Assembly (NCBI RefSeq): GCF_963678635.1
Contig: NC_087065.1
Location: 54,526,397 to 54,590,396 of the forward strand
Length of the DNA: 64,000 bases
From: Symsagittifera roscoffensis
Lineage: Eukaryota > Xenacoelomorpha > Acoela > Convolutidae
Direction of reading: 5' to 3'
Each line of letters starts with the position of its first letter. Position 1 is the stretch's first letter. Made by a program: the position numbers and the translations under genes. A model generated the notes under the pieces. The model was not told the origin of the DNA, ran no database searches, and saw only the letters and a list, made by a program, of their open reading frames with translations. Below are positions 20,225-31,387 of this stretch, one piece after another.

Positions 20225-22373
20225 GCGAGCGAAAGCCTTACTCTTGCTAGCACTGCTGGATATACAGCAAAGCAAACCGATGAGGGTGAATATGAAAGAA
20301 CCCGAGGAGTTAGAGCCCATGAGAAAGATAGACGAAATCAGGAGATTTTCAAACAAGGAGCTGAGACTCACTAAAGAATCTATGGGGGCACTGCCGAATT
20401 CCAGTGAGTACTGTGGACCGATCAAGAAGAAGTCGTACAGCTACGTATCCGGAATCATAAGGATAGCGTACAACCCATTCCTGAGTGAAGACATACGCGA
20501 TTGCTTCTTCGATTACGAGCAGGCAGTGTTACTAAGATTCTGGACGTCGAGAATTGTAACAATTAAGAGCGCTAATAATCTGCAGACCAAATTGGGACTG
20601 GTCTTGGAAGAAGAGGTGACTGCACCTTCCGTACCAAAATCCGACAAAAGAGTGGAGTTTGGGTTGGGATTCTCAGATGAATTACTGAGAACGAGCTTGA
20701 TGGCAGTGTGGGAATTGATGAGGCCATCATGGTGTCCTAGTCCCAACGCTGACTCGATATTACGGGCGACACAAGACGTGCAGAGGGAGCTGAATGCAGA
20801 CTGTAACCTGCGTGACCTTAGCATCATATATAATGTGATGATAACGGCCTCTAGGAGCAACGGGGAAGATAAAGTGGAGTTGCCTGGCTGGGGACCAGAA
20901 GACTGGGTCAAATCTGGTAGCTGTCTGGTGGAAGTCTGTGGACTGGAAGGTCACGTTTGTGGAGGTCTGGACTGTGTGAAGACCCCAGAGAGACAACACA
21001 AGCAATTGACGATACTGTTTGGGATTGTCGCGATGAAAGCAAGGACGGAAACGGAACTGATCGCGGATTGCCATGGAGGAAACGAGGTGAATCTAGTGAC
21101 TGCACTAGGATTCTACAGCATGTTTAGTTCTTTATAGTCGCTATTGAATCTAGAACTGAGACATGAGATGGTCACTGCCATCAGTGTAGAAGTATTCCCA
21201 GGAGTTCTGCAAACCGAGCAGAAACACATAGGAAAATGGAGGGAAGCGATCGAGGCGGAAATGAACATCAGACACAGTGAGACTTATTGTAGACCATCAG
21301 GAGCACGATATTTGGTGGGCTCGACATTGGCTCCAATATGCCAGAGCAGATACCCGATGTATTTTGTAGCTGTGGATGTAAAAAGTACGAGAACGATCGT
21401 GGATCAAGCCTTCTCCGTGCCAAAGTGTGTGAGACTGACAAGAATGTCCGAAAAATTTTACGAGTTGCTATGTAAGATGTTCTCAGCAGTTCCAGAGAGA
21501 ACAAAGGAGGAGTTGGAATCGATACTGGGAAGGAAGTTCATGGGATACGTGAGTGGGAACTTCAGTGATTTTGAAAGACAGAAACAGAGAGGATCAACCG
21601 TTACGGATTACAATACAGTAGACGAGAATGATGAAGTCCACCGAGTGATGATGGAAGTAGAACCATTACTGGAAGCTTCGGGAAAACGTAATTGGAGGAG
21701 CATCATGTTGACACATGACGAGTTTCTCTGCCACTGCTTGCTGCAGACTTGGTGGTATCCCGAGCGTAGTAATCTGGTGTTGATCTGGGACTCTGGAGAG
21801 CTGCTCTCCACGGGTTTACCAGACTCATCACAGCCCATAACAATAGCGATAGTAGGAGTTATGATGGCGATACGATGGCTGGAAGCTCACGTAAGAGAGA
21901 ACAATAGACAGGAAGCGCCAACGAGAGAACAGTTGCGGAAATTGGATAGTCTGAAAGATTTAGAACTTTTTGAGACAATGTGCAAGATTCTAAATATTCC
22001 GATGGAAGTGAAGAAGATCTGGGCAAGAAGACGATTGATGCCATGGTTCAGAGCTAACATGACTGCATGGTTGTACGAATATGCTAAGAAGCATATGTCG
22101 AAGCACGGCAGAGTGTGCACTGAATATCAGCTGGACATTGGAGCAGGAGCTTTCAAGCGAGCTTTCATGACTCATCGGAAGGCAGTGACCACTGCTGTGA
22201 AAAGAATTTCCAGGACAAGTGAACGTAGTGGAAAGGAGAAAGCAGAGATGTTGAAGGAAGAATTGGAGATAAATGTGACGTTGTGTCTCCACAACAGCTT
22301 CTGCAGGAACAGAAAATCTAACGTGGATCCCCTACCTTGTTGCAAACAGAGGGTAGAAGAGCAAAAGTGTTGA
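20205..22373 (+). pseudogene. ORF2 C-terminal region, unassigned
   Basis: The final part of ORF2 is largely helical, with Cys-rich spots (LVEVCGLEGHVCGG near 20925-20960, and CLLQTWW). A TAG at 21135-21137 stands where B has Glu. The last residues before the stop at 22371-22373 are basic and Cys-containing. Copies B (27183-29350) and C (57873-59460) carry the same region. No transmembrane span or cleavage site expected of an envelope protein is seen, so this is not an obvious env. Confidence 0.55.
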
Positions 22374-23280
22374 TAAGGACTGCTTCCGACAGCGTCAGAA
22401 TAGCTAATGATGTGTTGCAAGACACAGAAACTGAAAGTGCAGTGTCAGTATCACAGGAGGAAGAGATGGAACATTGACGAATGGTCGAAAGAACAAGATG
22501 CAAAAAGAAGAGAACTTCTAAACGGCGAAAAGAGGAAAAACTAAAAAATGCGGAAAAAGAAGAAGTTAAAACTCAGAATTTTTTTTATGTTTGTGAAAAA
22601 ACTCAAATGAGAAACAAAAACAAAGCAACTAAGTTAGCAATTGAAACTGAAGAGAAAACATTTAGTTAAATTTTGAAGATTGAAGAGTTTGTTGCATTTA
22701 TAAGTTTGCGTTGTGATTTTAGTTAGTGGTTTAAGAGACACTGACTATTTATTTAGAAAGAATCGAGTGGAGAATATTTTAAATATTCCAGCCTGTATGA
22801 TTGTTTTTAATCAATTAGGACGACTGATCACTTTGTGGTGACTTGAAAGACTTGGAGAATCTCTTGAAGAAGGAGATTGTTTCATTGTTCTTTCTAATTA
22901 TAGAATTTCTTAGTTTCAATAATCAGGACAATAACAAGCAAAATTTCCGAAGAGAAGGAGCATAGTAGGATAACTTTAGTTTGTTGGTTGACAGGACTGT
23001 CCTGCAAACCAGCATCTTTTAAATCTAGGAGAAGAAGTTTTTAATCAGGACATTGACATTGGAAGTCGGAAAAGATGTTATTATCTTAGGGAATATCCTC
23101 AATGTACAGATTAATGAAAGAATTTGAAGGCTATAGTGATGTAGTATGATGCCATTTATATTCTGCAGTGAGTCGATATGACGCGGATAAAAGTAATTTC
23201 GTGCATTTTGTAAATTCTGTTCGATGACACTGTACCAATTTTGCGAACATTGCGAGATTCAATGAGGACATTGACCGGAA
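22374..23280 (+). other. 3' UTR of copy A
   Basis: About 0.9 kb between ORF2 and the polypurine tract, matched by 26259-27182 in copy B. The first part can be read as a short Lys/Glu-rich peptide (22481-22669), but it is degraded in B and probably not coding. The rest is AT-rich. No other feature is visible. Confidence 0.6.
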
Positions 23281-23293
23281 TGTCCGGGGAGTA
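23281..23293 (+). promoter_or_regulatory. Polypurine tract, copy A
   Basis: TGTCCGGGGAGTA directly precedes the 3' LTR; GGGGAG (23286-23291) is the purine core that would prime plus-strand synthesis. The same sequence abuts the 3' LTRs of B and C. It is short for a polypurine tract. Confidence 0.6.
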
Positions 23294-24204
23294 TGTGACA
23301 TTTGACCAGAATGGACCAAAATGCAGATTCAGTATATTCGAGTTTTTAACAGCGAACCTTCCGAATTGACGGTTTTAAGCAATTAACGACGTTATTGGAA
23401 CGATTAGTCAAACGGTGAAGGTCAAGATATTCTGGTATTTTGAAATTTTAAAAATTCGAAGTATGACGTCATATTTGTGAGAAACGTCAGAAATGGCCAT
23501 TTTGGCAGAAAATTGAAATGAAGCACAACAACATTAGTTGCGATAGCGATAACGACGAAGATTGTGATTGAAAAACAACACAGATTGCAGAAGTAGCAGA
23601 CACCATTCCGAGTTGCAAGTATTGTGTCGCTACAATAGTTGCAAGGCCGTTGCGAACAACGGTGAAGGGTGGGAGACAGCCTTCCGGGAGGAAGATAAAG
23701 GTCTTGTTTCCCCGGATTTGAGAATCCGGAGGGGTCTCGGGACTGGAACTGATAGTGTTTTACGTAAACTTTTAGCTTCCCTATTATGTCCTGAGTTGAA
23801 TTTAATTAACATTTGAATTCATTTTGCTAGGATGAGAAGCTAGGAGTTGGGGGAAAGGGTTGATCCATCTTCGATGGAGATGATGATTTTTATCTACCGA
23901 ACAAATCAATAATAATTCAATAAATAGCAGAAGCCTTGATTTTAGGAGTGACCTCGTGATCTGGGGATACTGAGACCCAATCATGAGCTCACTATTTCTG
24001 CATGTAATCTAGTTAATTTGAGTGTTTTGACCGAAGCCGAAAGCAGTAACGTTTTTTTATTGACCCGATGTTAGAAAGACCACCGAAAGTACTGGCTTGG
24101 TAGAGACGGTTAAAAACATGTAAAGCTCTGTTTAGACGTTAGCCAGTCGTCTTAGGACTTAGTTTTATTTTCCGTCGATATGTATCTTCCGGGCGAATGT
24201 TACA
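23294..24204 (+). repeat. 3' LTR of copy A
   Basis: 911 bp, TGTGACATTTGACC to CGGGCGAATGTTACA, with imperfect terminal inverted repeats (TGTGACATTyG / CGAATGTTACA). Boundaries are fixed by the polypurine tract on the left, the internal-start sequence on the right, and alignment to the LTRs at 25391, 55012 and 56751. A CCGGAGGGGT motif lies at 23722-23736 and a poly(A) signal AATAAA at 23919-23924. A near-palindrome lies at 23613-23644. Confidence 0.95.
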
Positions 24205-24461
24205 TAGATGTTTTTATGGCGCTCCTGGGTGTTATTCTTTTTTAACATCATGACCGGCAGAACCTTTAAGAGCACTCCGCGCCGAGCGGATGCTCACATT
24301 AACGCCCTTAATAGGCCTAGGCCGCCGGGGTGGAAGGGTAGTTCGGAACGCGGAAGCCTTCCGGATTACCGTGAATAGCTTTTTAACCTAGTTAAGACCG
24401 AAAATTCACGAATCAGGAAGGGTGGGGGGATCGGCCATTCCCTCGTTCCCTGAGAGGTTTG
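24205..24461 (+). mobile_element. Truncated internal start of a second + copy
   Basis: These 257 bases repeat the first internal bases of copy A (window 1-256), including the primer-binding site at 24217-24231. Similarity stops at GAGGTTTG (24461). The LTR at 23294-24204 is therefore flanked by internal sequence on both sides, as left by recombination between tandem or overlapping copies. Only this stub of the second copy remains. Confidence 0.9.
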
Positions 24462-25390
24462 CTCTACTCTCCTGTGATTCTTATGTCTGGAAAATGCGAA
24501 AAGCAATTTCCCGCTGCTTTTTTGACTACTTTCCCGCGATTGTAATCCGGTTGTTCTGATCTTGTATTTCTGAGATTTTCAGTTGTCGCGAGACAATTGA
24601 GCATGACACTTGTCTGCCATCTAGGGAGCAGAATTTTTACATGAACAGAGACGATTTCCAGGATGCGCTATGTCTCCGATATGGATGGCATCTGAAAGGA
24701 ATGACTCTTTACGTGAAAGGAATGACTCTGTCCGCGACGTCGAAGCCGACTTTTTACGTTACGTGTGCAAGGATGTAAGCGTTGAGCCCGGTCTGATCCA
24801 ATTGACGTGAAATGAAGAACTTGCAAGTGGAAGCAATCTGGAAGACAATGCAAGATTGGATATTTCTTGTTGAGGTTTTTGGGCGCCGCTGCAGAAAATG
24901 TTTCTTGACGTCCGTTTCACACACCCGAACGCCCCAAGTAATAGGAACCGAAAACTGAAGCCACTCCTAAAGACTCATGAGAATCGGAAAAAAGTCGAAT
25001 ACAACAACCGCGTTCTGCAGGTAGAGCATGCCTCTTTTACCCCCTTGATTTTTGCGACCAACGGCGACATGGGTGAGGAGGCAGAGCGATATCATGCTAT
25101 ACTGGCGGAAAAAATGGGTGAGAAGCTGAACTGTACGTCTGCGGACACTATGAACTATATCCGGAAGAAGCTCTCCTTCACCATCCTGAAAATAGCCTGG
25201 ATAGCCTTGAGAGGACACCGGAAGAAACAGCAATACACGTCCTGTAGTACCTGAGACACCGAAATAAACATTTTGTGCCATAATCAATAAACATTCCTCA
25301 TCGAATATCATTCCAGCATAGATTGTACATTTTCAATATTTCTCTATACTTTATACCGATGGTTAATTCAAAAACATTTTCTCCTCCCGT
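24462..25390. other. Non-element DNA between copies A and B
   Basis: About 0.93 kb unrelated to the giant element. It contains the RT fragment at 24641-25254. Bases 24462-24640 and 25255-25390 show nothing I can name except possible AATAAA signals near 25285-25290. Confidence 0.7.
24641..25254 (+). pseudogene. C-terminal fragment of a non-LTR-type reverse transcriptase
   Basis: The translation matches a tail found in many metazoan RT-like retroelement proteins: FQDALCLRYGWH near 24656, then CKDVSVEPGL (from about 24766), NARLDIS, GFWAPLQK, MFLDVRFTHPNAPSN (24898 on), EHASFTPLIF and IALRG. The zinc-binding CxC...H stretch usual between the first two motifs is missing, with a frameshift there. 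In-frame stops lie at 24808-24810 and 24871-24873; the second sits where the family usually has Arg, consistent with a CpG change of CGA to TGA. It is a dead fragment unrelated to the flanking elements. Confidence 0.7.
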
Positions 25391-26245
25391 TGTAACATTC
25401 GCCCGGAAGATATATATCGACGGAAAATAAAACTAAGTCCTAAAACGACTGGCCAACGTCTAAACAGAGCTTTACATGCTTTTAACCGTTACTGCTTTCG
25501 GCTTCGGTCAAAACACTCAAAGTAGCTTAATTACATGCAGAAATAGTGAGCTCATGGCTGGGTCTCAGTATCCCCAGACCACGAGGTCACTCCTAAAATC
25601 AAGGCTACTACTATTTATTGAATTATTATTGTTTTTGTTCAGTAGATAAAAATCATCATCTCCATCGAAGATGGATCAACCCTTTCCTCCAACTCCTAGC
25701 TTCTCATTCTAGCAAAATGATTTCAGATGTTATTTAAATTCAACTCAGGACATGACAGGGAAGCTAAAAGTTTATATAAGGTAATGAAAGTTCCAGTCTC
25801 GAGACCCCTCCGGATTCCTGAATCCGGGGAAATAAGGCTGTTATTCTCCTTCCGGAAGGCTGTCTCCCACCCTTCACCGTTGTTCGCAACGGCCTTGCAA
25901 CTATTGTAGCGACACAATACTTGCAACTCGGAATGGTGTCTGCTACTTCTGCAATCTGTGTTGTTTTTCAATCACAATCTTCGTCGTTATCGCTATCGCA
26001 ACTAATGTTGTTGTGCTTCATTTCAATTTTCTGCCAAAATGGCCATTTCTGACGTTTCTCAGAAATATGACGTCATACTTCGAATTTTTAAAATTTCAAA
26101 ATACCAGAATATCTTGACCTTCACCGTTTGACTAATCGTTCCAATAACGTCGTTAATTGCTTAAAACCGTCAATTCGGAAGGTTCGCTGTTAAAAACTCG
26201 AATATACTGAATCTGCATTTTGGTCCATTCTGGTCAAATGTCACA
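25391..26245 (-). repeat. 3' LTR of copy B
   Basis: 855 bp. Compared with the 5' LTR it lacks about 55 bases near 25490 (the TCTACCAAGCCAGTACTTTC segment). In sense order it has the CCGGAGGGGT motif (25803-25817), TATATAAA (25771-25778) and AATAAA (complement of 25614-25619), a reasonable promoter and poly(A) layout. Confidence 0.95.
25771..25778 (-). promoter_or_regulatory. TATA box in copy B 3' LTR
   Basis: TATATAAA on the - strand, about 25 bases downstream of the CCGGAGGGGT motif and upstream of AATAAA. The 5' LTR has TATAAA at the same place (55451-55456). In A and C the site is degraded. Confidence 0.45.
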
Positions 26246-26258
26246 TACTCCCCGGACA
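26246..26258 (-). promoter_or_regulatory. Polypurine tract, copy B
   Basis: The sense strand reads TGTCCGGGGAGTA immediately before the 3' LTR, identical to copy A. Confidence 0.6.
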
Positions 26259-27182
26259 TTCCGGTCAATGTCCTCATTGAATCTCGCAATGTTCGTAAAA
26301 TTGGTACAGTGTCATCGAACAGAATTTACAAAATGCACGAAATTACTTTTATCCGCGTCATATCGACTCACTGCAGAATATAAATGGCATCATACTACAT
26401 CACTATAGCCTTCAAATTCTTTCATTAATCTGCACATTGAGGATATGACCTAAAATAAAAACATATTTTCCGACTTCCAATGTCAATGTCCTGATTAAAA
26501 ACTTTTTCTCCTAGATTTAAAAGGTGTTGGTTTGCAGGACAGTCCTGCCAACCAACAAGCTAAAATTATCCTACTATGCTTCTTCCCTTCGGAAGTTTTA
26601 TTTGTTATTGTCCTGAATATCAAAACTAAGAAACTCTGTGGTTAGAAAGAACAATGAAACAATCTCCCTCTTCGAGAGATTACCCAAGCCTTTCATATCA
26701 CCACAAAGTGATCAGTTCTCCTAGCTGATTAAAAACAGTCATGCAGGCTGGAATATTTATATATACTCTTTCACTCAAGCCTCTCTAAATAAATAGTAAG
26801 TGTCTCTAAAACCACTTAAGTAAAATCAAAATGCAAATTTATAAATGCAACAATTCCAAAACTCAACTAAATGTTTCAGTTTTAAATTACAACTTGGTTG
26901 CTTAGTTTCTGACTTGAGTTTTTTCACACGCATAAAACAATACTGAGTTTTAACTTTTTCTTCATCACTCCTTTGTTTTCTTCTTTTTTCGTCGTTTAGA
27001 AGTTCTAAGACTTCTAAATTCTTCTAATTTCGTCTCTTTTTGCAGCTCGTTTTTCGGCCATTCGTCAATATTCCATCTCTTCCTCCTGTGATACTGACTC
27101 TGCACTTTCAGTTTCTGTGTCTTAAACACATCATTAGCTATTCTGACGCTGTTGGAAGCAGTCCTCCAACATTTCTGCTCGT
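26259..27182 (-). other. 3' UTR of copy B
   Basis: AT-rich sequence corresponding to A 22374-23280. No frame or other feature is convincing. Confidence 0.6.
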
Positions 27183-30093
27183 CTACCCTCTGTTTGCAAC
27201 GTTAGATTCTCTGTTCCTGCAGAAGCTGTTGTGGAGACACAACGTCACATTTCTCTCCAAATCTTCCTTCAACATCTCTGCCTTCTCCTTTCCACTACGT
27301 TCACTTGTCCTGAAATATCTTTTCACAGCGGTGGTCACTGCATTCCGATGAGTCACGAGAGCTCGCTTGAAAGCTCCTGCTCCAATGTCCAGCTGATATT
27401 CACTGTACACTCTGCCGTGCTTCGACATATGCTTCTTAGCATATTCGTACAACCATGCAGTCATGTTAGCTCTGAACCATGGCATCAATCGTTTTCTTGC
27501 CCATATCTTCTTCACTTCCATCGGAATATTTAGAATCTTGCACATTGTCTCAAAAATATCTAAATTTTTCAGACAATCCAATTTCCGCAACTGTTTTCTC
27601 GTCGGTGCCTCCTGTCTATTGTTTTCTTTCACATGAGCTTCCAGCCATCGTATCGCCATCATAACTCCCACTATCACTATTGTTATGGGCTGTGGTGAGT
27701 CTGGTAAACCCATGGAGAGCAGCTCTCCAGAGTCCCAGATGAACACCAGATTACTACGCTTGGGATACCATCAGGTCTGCAGCAAACAGTGGCAAGGAAA
27801 CTCGTCAAGTGTCAACATGATGCTCCTCCCTCCAATTACGATTTCCCGAAGCTTCCAGTAATGGTTCCACTTCCATCATCACTCGGTGGACTTCATCATT
27901 CTCGTCTACTGTATTGTAATCTGTAACAGTTGATCCTCTCTGCTTCTGTCTCTCAAAGTCATTGAAGTTCCCGCTCACGTATCCCATGAACTTCTTTCCC
28001 AGTATCGATTCCAACTCCTCCTTGGTTCTCTCTGGAACCGCTGAGAACATCTTACATAGCAACTCGTAAAATTTCTCGGACATTCTCGCCAGTCTCACAC
28101 ACTTCGGCACTGAGAAGGCTTGATCCACGATCGTTCTCGTACTCTTTACATCCACAGCTACGAAATGTACCGGGTATCTGCTCTTGCACATTGGAGCCAA
28201 TGTCGAACCCACCAAATATCGTGCTCCTGATAGTCTACAATAAGTCTCACTGTGTCTGATGTTCATTTCCGCCTCGATCGCTTCCCTCCATTTTCCTATG
28301 TGTTTCTGCTCGGTTTGCAGAACTCCTGGGAATACTTCTACACTGATGGCAGTGACCATCTCCTGTCTCTGTTCTAGACTCAATAGTGACTCTAAAGAAC
28401 TAAACATGCTATAAAATTCTAGTGCAGTCACTAGATTCACCTCGGTTCCTCCATGACAATCCGCTATCAGTTCCGTTTCCGTTCTTGTTTTCATCACGAC
28501 GTTCCCAAACAATAATGTCAATTGCTTGTGTTGTTTCTCTAGGGTCTTCACACAGTCCATACTTCCACAAACGTGACCCTCCAGTCCACACACTTTCGCC
28601 AGATAGCTACCAGGTTTGACCCAGTCTTCTGGTCCTCAGCCAGGAAACTCCACTTTATCTTCACCGTTGCTCCTAGAGGCCGTTATCATCACATTATATA
28701 TGATGTTAAGGTCACGCAGGTTACAGTCTGCATTCAGCTCCCTCTGCACGTCTTGTGTCGCCCGTAATATTGAATCAGCGTTGGGACTAGGACACCATGA
28801 TGGCCTCATCAATTCCCACACTGCCATCAAGCTCGTTCTCAGTAATTCATCTGAGAAACCCAACCCAAACTCCACTCTTTTGTCGGATTTTGGTACGGAA
28901 GGTGCAGTCACCTCTTCCTCCATGACCAGTCCCAATTTGGTCTGTGGATTATTAGCGCTCTTAATTGTTACAATTCTCGACGTCCAGAATCTTAGTGACA
29001 CTGCCTGCTCGTAGTCGAAGAAGCAATCGCGTATGTCTTCACTCAGGAAAGGGTTGTACGCTATTTCTATGATTCCGGATACGTAGCTGTACGACTTCTT
29101 CTTGATCGGTCCACAGTACTCACTGGATTTCGGCAGTGCCCCCATAGATTCTTTAGTGAGTTTCAGCTCCTTGTTTGAGAATCTCCTGATTTCGTCTATC
29201 TTTCTCATGGGTTCTAACTCCTCGGGTTCTTTCATATTCACCCTCATCGGTTTGCTTTGCTGCATATCCAACAGCGCTAGCAAGAGTAAGGCTTTCGCTC
29301 GCTCATCGCCTTCCCTCAGCATCTTAACACAAGTGTTCAATGCAGGTACTGAAATCTGCTCCATCATGAATCGAATGAAACAGAGAGCGTCTCTCCGCTT
29401 TGCACACGCTACTGTTGCTCCCTCTTGGACTATCAGATCCCTCAGGTTCGTCATAAGGAAAACCTTCTCTTCTTTTGACCTCTTCCTTTCTTCTGAATCA
29501 TATTCCTCGCGAGTCAATCCCATGATGCACCAGGCAAACCTCAGTTGTAACTCTGTTCTTACGTAAGGTACTGCCATGAGAGCGTGTATTCTTGGCGCAG
29601 TCATCATCTCTTCCTCGAAGTACCGTAACACCACTGCTTTCCATGGAAGGCTCACCAACTGCTCCATCATTTCTGCCTGTATCTCAGACGACGCTAAATT
29701 CCCGTACGCCTTCTGCTTGAGGGTGGTGCCTTGCAACATTGTCTCCAGATAACCCTCCATGGCACTCTTGTCTTCCAGAGCCATCACGTACCCTCTAGCC
29801 GAGTTTCGGTACTCCAACATTTCCATGTATCCACCGGCGGGTTCATCTATCGACACAGCCTTCGATACTGTCAGTCGGTTGTATTCTACTGGTACTAGTT
29901 GTCCTGCGACATTTCCCTTTCCGTGATTCATGGGAGATGGCTTAAAGTTTTTCATTGTGCTCTCTCCACATTGGCTGAGTATTTCCAGTTCTAAGGTTGC
30001 TCCAGTCAGAGTGCGGTCACTCCTCTTGGATTTATAACCTGTTGACTTTATTCCCGCCATGAGAATGGGTGGCACCATCGCTATATCAGTCAT
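27183..30093 (-). pseudogene. ORF2 C-terminal third, copy B
   Basis: Counterpart of A 19440-22373. The part at 28636-30093 is open for 485 codons, showing that A's breaks near 19841 and 20190 are private. Breaks in B are a frameshift near 28615 and another around 27750-27810 by the GELLS segment. The product is helical with scattered Cys, and no family is recognised. Confidence 0.6.
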
Positions 30094-31378
30094 ATTTTAT
30101 CTGTGCCAGGCAATTGAAAATCACCTTGTCCCAAATCTATGACCTCTTCGACTCGTTTCCTTTTCGCTGAATTGACAGCTTTCATCGATATCTCCGAATC
30201 CACCTTCGTCTTTCCTACTCTCCTCGGCATCACTCTGCTGCCTAACATCATTTTCATCGCATTGATCTTATCAATCACCAATTTCGATCACATGGTTCCT
30301 CTCCTGGTTCTTGACAGATACACCACCTCTCCTTTATCGTCCTGCGGTGTCATCTTGATGGAAGAATTCGCTTCACTTTCATCAGTGGCTGAGTCAATCA
30401 ACAATTCACTCAATCTCCCTTCACACTCATCAAGCTTGTCAAGGACTTCCCGCATCAAGGGTCGATTGAGACCTGTTTTCAGAATGGACTGGGTCCCATA
30501 GCTCTGAACCACTGTCCAGACTTCTTCCATGAACGCCACTCTGTCCAATTTGCATCCCGTCCTATTTTCGTGGTCTCGTTGATGTACTTCCCATTCTTCT
30601 TCGGGCAACGTTCCCAAGAAAGGTACTCTGGCTGAGCCCTCTATTCTTCTTCTTCTAGGCGATTCCATGAGGATTCTTTGTTCGTTATTTCTTGAATTGC
30701 CAGGAGAGCTGCTTTCCGGCAAATTCCGTTTCATTTCCATAAAGGCTGACGGAGGCTCCAGTGTCGAAATGCCGTATCCGCATTGTTCTCAAGATCACTG
30801 AAGATATTGAAATCCAGGCTAGATACTCCTCCTGTCGATGCCCTGTCGTCTTCCCCACCAGCTTGACTTGCATCTTGTTGCATGGGTTCTTCGGTTTGAC
30901 GGCTTTCTCCCTGTCCGTCATCTCCTTCTGACATATCTTTCTTTGAGCTCGAGGGTCCTTGTTTATCATTGTCGGTTCCTTACGAAATTTTCGGTATGAT
31001 CAATGTACCGGCCGATCTATCTTCCTTTTCACCGTGGACCACTTTGATTTCCTCGCAGCCGAAGGGTGCTAGGAAGGTTCTCGTTCGCAGCGTTTCTACT
31101 ACCGTCAACTCCGGTTTCACACTAGTCAGGATCAAGGAGGCCTCAGGCAGTTCGGTCCTGCCTCTCATCTTCATAGGCGCTAAGCCTAATCCCGCCCATT
31201 CCTCGTCAAATCTTCCAGGCTTGGGAGTCGCGGCGTTGCTTATTCGCCTTCTCGTCGCTTGATCCGTATAGGCAAATCGTGTGTACTGTAACACGGCGGC
31301 ATTTCTTCCCACAAAGTATGTAACCATCGTTGCCACGAATTGCTCTATTCTCCTTTCATTGGTTTCAAATGCTCTCAA
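30094..31378 (-). pseudogene. ORF2 regions 3-4, copy B
   Basis: Counterpart of A about 18130-19440. Open pieces (30980-31378, 30731-30934, 30288-30740, 30090-30281) lie in different frames, separated by small indels near 30740-30980 and a stop by 30286. It includes the disordered Ser/Glu-rich linker and the PFLGTLPEEEWEVH stretch. No domain is recognised. Confidence 0.55.
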
Positions 31379-31387
31379 CCTAGGAGC

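Larger units (their letters stand above)
1..24204 (+). mobile_element. Copy A of giant Ty3/gypsy LTR retrotransposon
   Basis: Copy A reads leader, gag, protease, RT, RNase H, integrase, macrodomain, ORF2, 3' UTR and 3' LTR on the + strand. Base 1 corresponds to base 24206, two bases after the end of the 3' LTR, so the missing 5' LTR should end one base before base 1. The internal region is about 23.3 kb; with two LTRs of about 0.91 kb the element is about 25 kb. The order protease-RT-RNase H-integrase and the GPF module after integrase place it in Ty3/gypsy (Metaviridae-type) elements. Every long frame is interrupted, so this copy is not autonomous. Confidence 0.93.

Noticed and set aside
20205-22373. 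ORF2 as an envelope gene
   Set aside because: Its position after pol suggests env, but there is no signal peptide, no membrane-spanning helix and no fusion-peptide-like stretch; the N-terminal part is a hydrolase.
22481-22669. Lys/Glu-rich 62-codon frame after ORF2
   Set aside because: Low-complexity composition in an A-rich 3' UTR; the equivalent in copy B is not open.
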